Below are positions 6,656-7,849 of a DNA stretch of 7,849 nucleotides, piece by piece. A program made the translations under genes and the position numbers. Positions within the stretch are counted from its first letter, which is position 1. Each line of letters starts with the position of its first letter. The notes under the pieces are model-generated. The model did no database searches. It was not told where the DNA came from and saw only the letters and a list, made by a program, of their open reading frames with translations. Origin of the DNA: Erysipelotrichaceae bacterium (GTDB taxonomy: Bacteria; Bacillota_I; Bacilli_A; Erysipelotrichales; Erysipelotrichaceae); assembly GCA_017419065.1 (NCBI GenBank), contig JAFOMB010000038.1, positions 1-7,849 of the forward strand, read 5' to 3'.

Positions 6656-6669
6656 CCCATCAGGATGAT
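6652..6669. repeat. Inverted repeat at the surface-protein promoter
   Basis: ATCACCC (6652-6658) and GGATGAT (6663-6669) are complementary at 6 of 7 positions around a 4-base centre. The repeat overlaps the TG of the extended -10 element and the spacer upstream of it. That position would suit a DNA-binding regulator, but it is a short match and could be chance. Confidence 0.25.
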
Positions 6670-6675
6670 TCCTCA

Positions 6676-6701
6676 TTTAAAAAAGCCTGTATGACAGGCT
6701 T
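6676..6701 (-). terminator. Intrinsic terminator of the membrane-protein gene
   Basis: On the minus strand a perfect 8-base stem, AAGCCTGT (6694-6701, read in reverse) with ACAGGCTT (6683-6690), surrounds a 3-base loop and is followed by a run of T residues (A-run at 6679-6684 on the plus strand). It lies about 16 bases after the stop codon of the membrane protein and ahead of the surface-protein promoter, separating the two genes. Confidence 0.9.
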
Positions 6702-6716
6702 CGAACTTATACATAT

Positions 6717-7849
6717 TCAGTAGATCAGTTTATACAGTCTCCGTCCGTCCTGTTCCAGGAGGACTGTACTGTCTATTCCGTATTTCTCCAGGAGAGCAGA
6801 GACATCATCTCCCGATAAGAGATAGTCGATTTCCAGCTTCTTCAGATGTTCCGGATTCATGTGGATGAGGATGGAATCGGTATGGAGGACTTCAATGGAT
6901 AAGTCTCCCTCATAGAGCTGTATGCTTTCATGACAATAGCGGTTATAGGCATCGGTGAATTCTTTCTTCTCATCGATGATCTCATAGTCCCCTGCCGGAT
7001 AGAAGTTGGTCGCATTGACGGTCTTGACGCCGTTCGCCAGCAGGAACTCCGTCACCGGCCAGCTGTCATCGACACAGAGGAATCTCGCTTCCGGATCTTC
7101 TTCCCGGATCTCATAGAGTGTGTCGCTGAGCGGATGATTGGTGATCGGCGAGATGCCCCGGCACAGCGGATTGACAAAGCCTCCCGCGAACACCATGAGG
7201 GCACATAAAGAGAGAGCTGTCAGTCTCTTATATCCCGAGAATAATAAGAAGAGTACCAGGACGAAGAAGGCGATCTCCAGGACAGCGTATTTACCAGTGA
7301 GGTAAGCTAAAGCTTTTTCATTTAAGAAGAGGCACATGACAGCTCCATAGACAAGAGGATAGAGGATCCTCTCCCAGAGGGTGAAGGAGATCTCTTCCTT
7401 TTTGATGCGGTTCATCGCCCATACTGTCAGTAAGACAGCCGCGAATCCAAACGGCACCTTGACGCGGTTGACATAGGAGAAGAGGGTGATCTTCGCCAGC
7501 CACTCCGGAAAGCCGATACACATGAATACCGCCATGACTAGAAGCAGGATACACAGCACAACTCCCGGCACCATGTCCTTTCTGTTTCTTCCTCTGTTTC
7601 TCAGTCTCGGATAGAGAAGGAAAAAGAGCGGTGCGAAGTGGATGAAGGTCGCTACTTCAGAATTATTGGAGACGTTGGTATCCTTGAAAGCCAGGAAGAT
7701 GGAATAGAGATGAGTGAAGAGATCGGAGATCTTCCAGTTTCCACCCAGGGATACTCTTCTTCCCGGATAGGACGTATTGAGAAGAGCTTTGAAATCCTCT
7801 AAGGATGAATAGAGGAAGGAGCCGGAGATGCCTCCCGCAATGAGGATCA
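6717..7849 (-). CDS. Polytopic membrane protein of a surface polysaccharide locus, 5' end outside the window
   Basis: I do not recognise a named family with certainty. The visible 376 residues are the C-terminal part; the frame stays open from the stop at 6717-6719 to the window edge. The Met at 7572-7574 is probably internal because 91 coherent residues precede it. These include a polar loop with YPGRRVSLGG (visible residues 27-36), a loop type seen in large membrane proteins resembling GT-C or YfhO-like glycosyltransferases. About six hydrophobic segments follow (near visible residues 65-80, 92-112, 129-146, 158-177, 188-205 and 210-226), then a soluble C-terminal domain of about 140 residues with L-A-N-G-V-K-T-V-N-A-T-N-F-Y-P and A-Y-N-R-Y motifs. 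It may handle lipid-linked sugars or polymer; this is inference from topology and neighbours. A terminator follows its stop. Confidence 0.75.
   Translation of the reverse strand, partial: ILIAGGISGSFLYSSLEDFKALLNTSYPGRRVSLGGNWKISDLFTHLYSIFLAFKDTNVSNNSEVATFIHFAPLFFLLYPRLRNRGRNRKDMVPGVVLCILLLVMAVFMCIGFPEWLAKITLFSYVNRVKVPFGFAAVLLTVWAMNRIKKEEISFTLWERILYPLVYGAVMCLFLNEKALAYLTGKYAVLEIAFFVLVLFLLFSGYKRLTALSLCALMVFAGGFVNPLCRGISPITNHPLSDTLYEIREEDPEARFLCVDDSWPVTEFLLANGVKTVNATNFYPAGDYEIIDEKKEFTDAYNRYCHESIQLYEGDLSIEVLHTDSILIHMNPEHLKKLEIDYLLSGDDVSALLEKYGIDSTVLLEQDGRRLYKLIY

Noticed and set aside
7318..7554. A small minus-strand gene overlapping the membrane protein
   Set aside because: It is an alternative frame within the coding region of the membrane protein and has no recognisable features.
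6717..7574. A complete membrane protein starting at the Met at 7572-7574
   Set aside because: The frame remains open for 91 more codons to the window edge, with a coherent loop and a further hydrophobic segment, and only a weak ribosome site precedes that Met. The gene is more likely cut by the window.

Overview
The window looks like part of a surface polysaccharide / cell envelope locus from a Gram-positive Bacillota (Firmicutes) with roughly balanced GC content. The reasons are strong GGAGG ribosome sites, a secreted protein carrying three cell-wall-binding type 2 (CWB2) repeats, and dTDP-sugar genes beside a large polytopic membrane protein. A gut- or mouth-associated Clostridia or Erysipelotrichia is my best guess, but the genus cannot be read from this sequence.

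Layout: bases 1-126 are a leader with a probable extended -10 promoter and one imperfect palindrome. Bases 127-2047 (+) hold rfbA and rfbB, separated by 4 bases, which make dTDP-4-keto-6-deoxy-glucose from glucose-1-phosphate and dTTP. A strong hairpin terminator at 2054-2082 lies between rfbB and the convergent gene that follows. Bases 2095-6606 (-) are a single 1503-residue secreted protein: signal peptide, three CWB2 repeats, then four tandem modules of the BspA/DUF285 leucine-rich-repeat type containing 9, 2, 3 and 9 repeats of 26 residues. Bases 6607-6716 hold its probable promoter and the terminator of the next gene. Bases 6717-7849 (-) are the 3' part of a polytopic membrane protein whose start lies outside the window.

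Working together (inference): rfbA/rfbB supply a nucleotide-activated deoxysugar for a wall-linked or surface polysaccharide. The membrane protein resembles large integral membrane proteins of such loci and may act on lipid-linked sugar or polymer outside the membrane. The large protein is probably held non-covalently on the wall through its CWB2 repeats, which in Clostridioides difficile bind an anionic wall polysaccharide, and it displays a long, beaded repeat domain outward. rfbC and rfbD, needed to complete dTDP-L-rhamnose, are not in the window. There are no rRNA or tRNA genes, CRISPR arrays or insertion sequences that I can see. The most unusual item is the modular architecture of the large surface protein.
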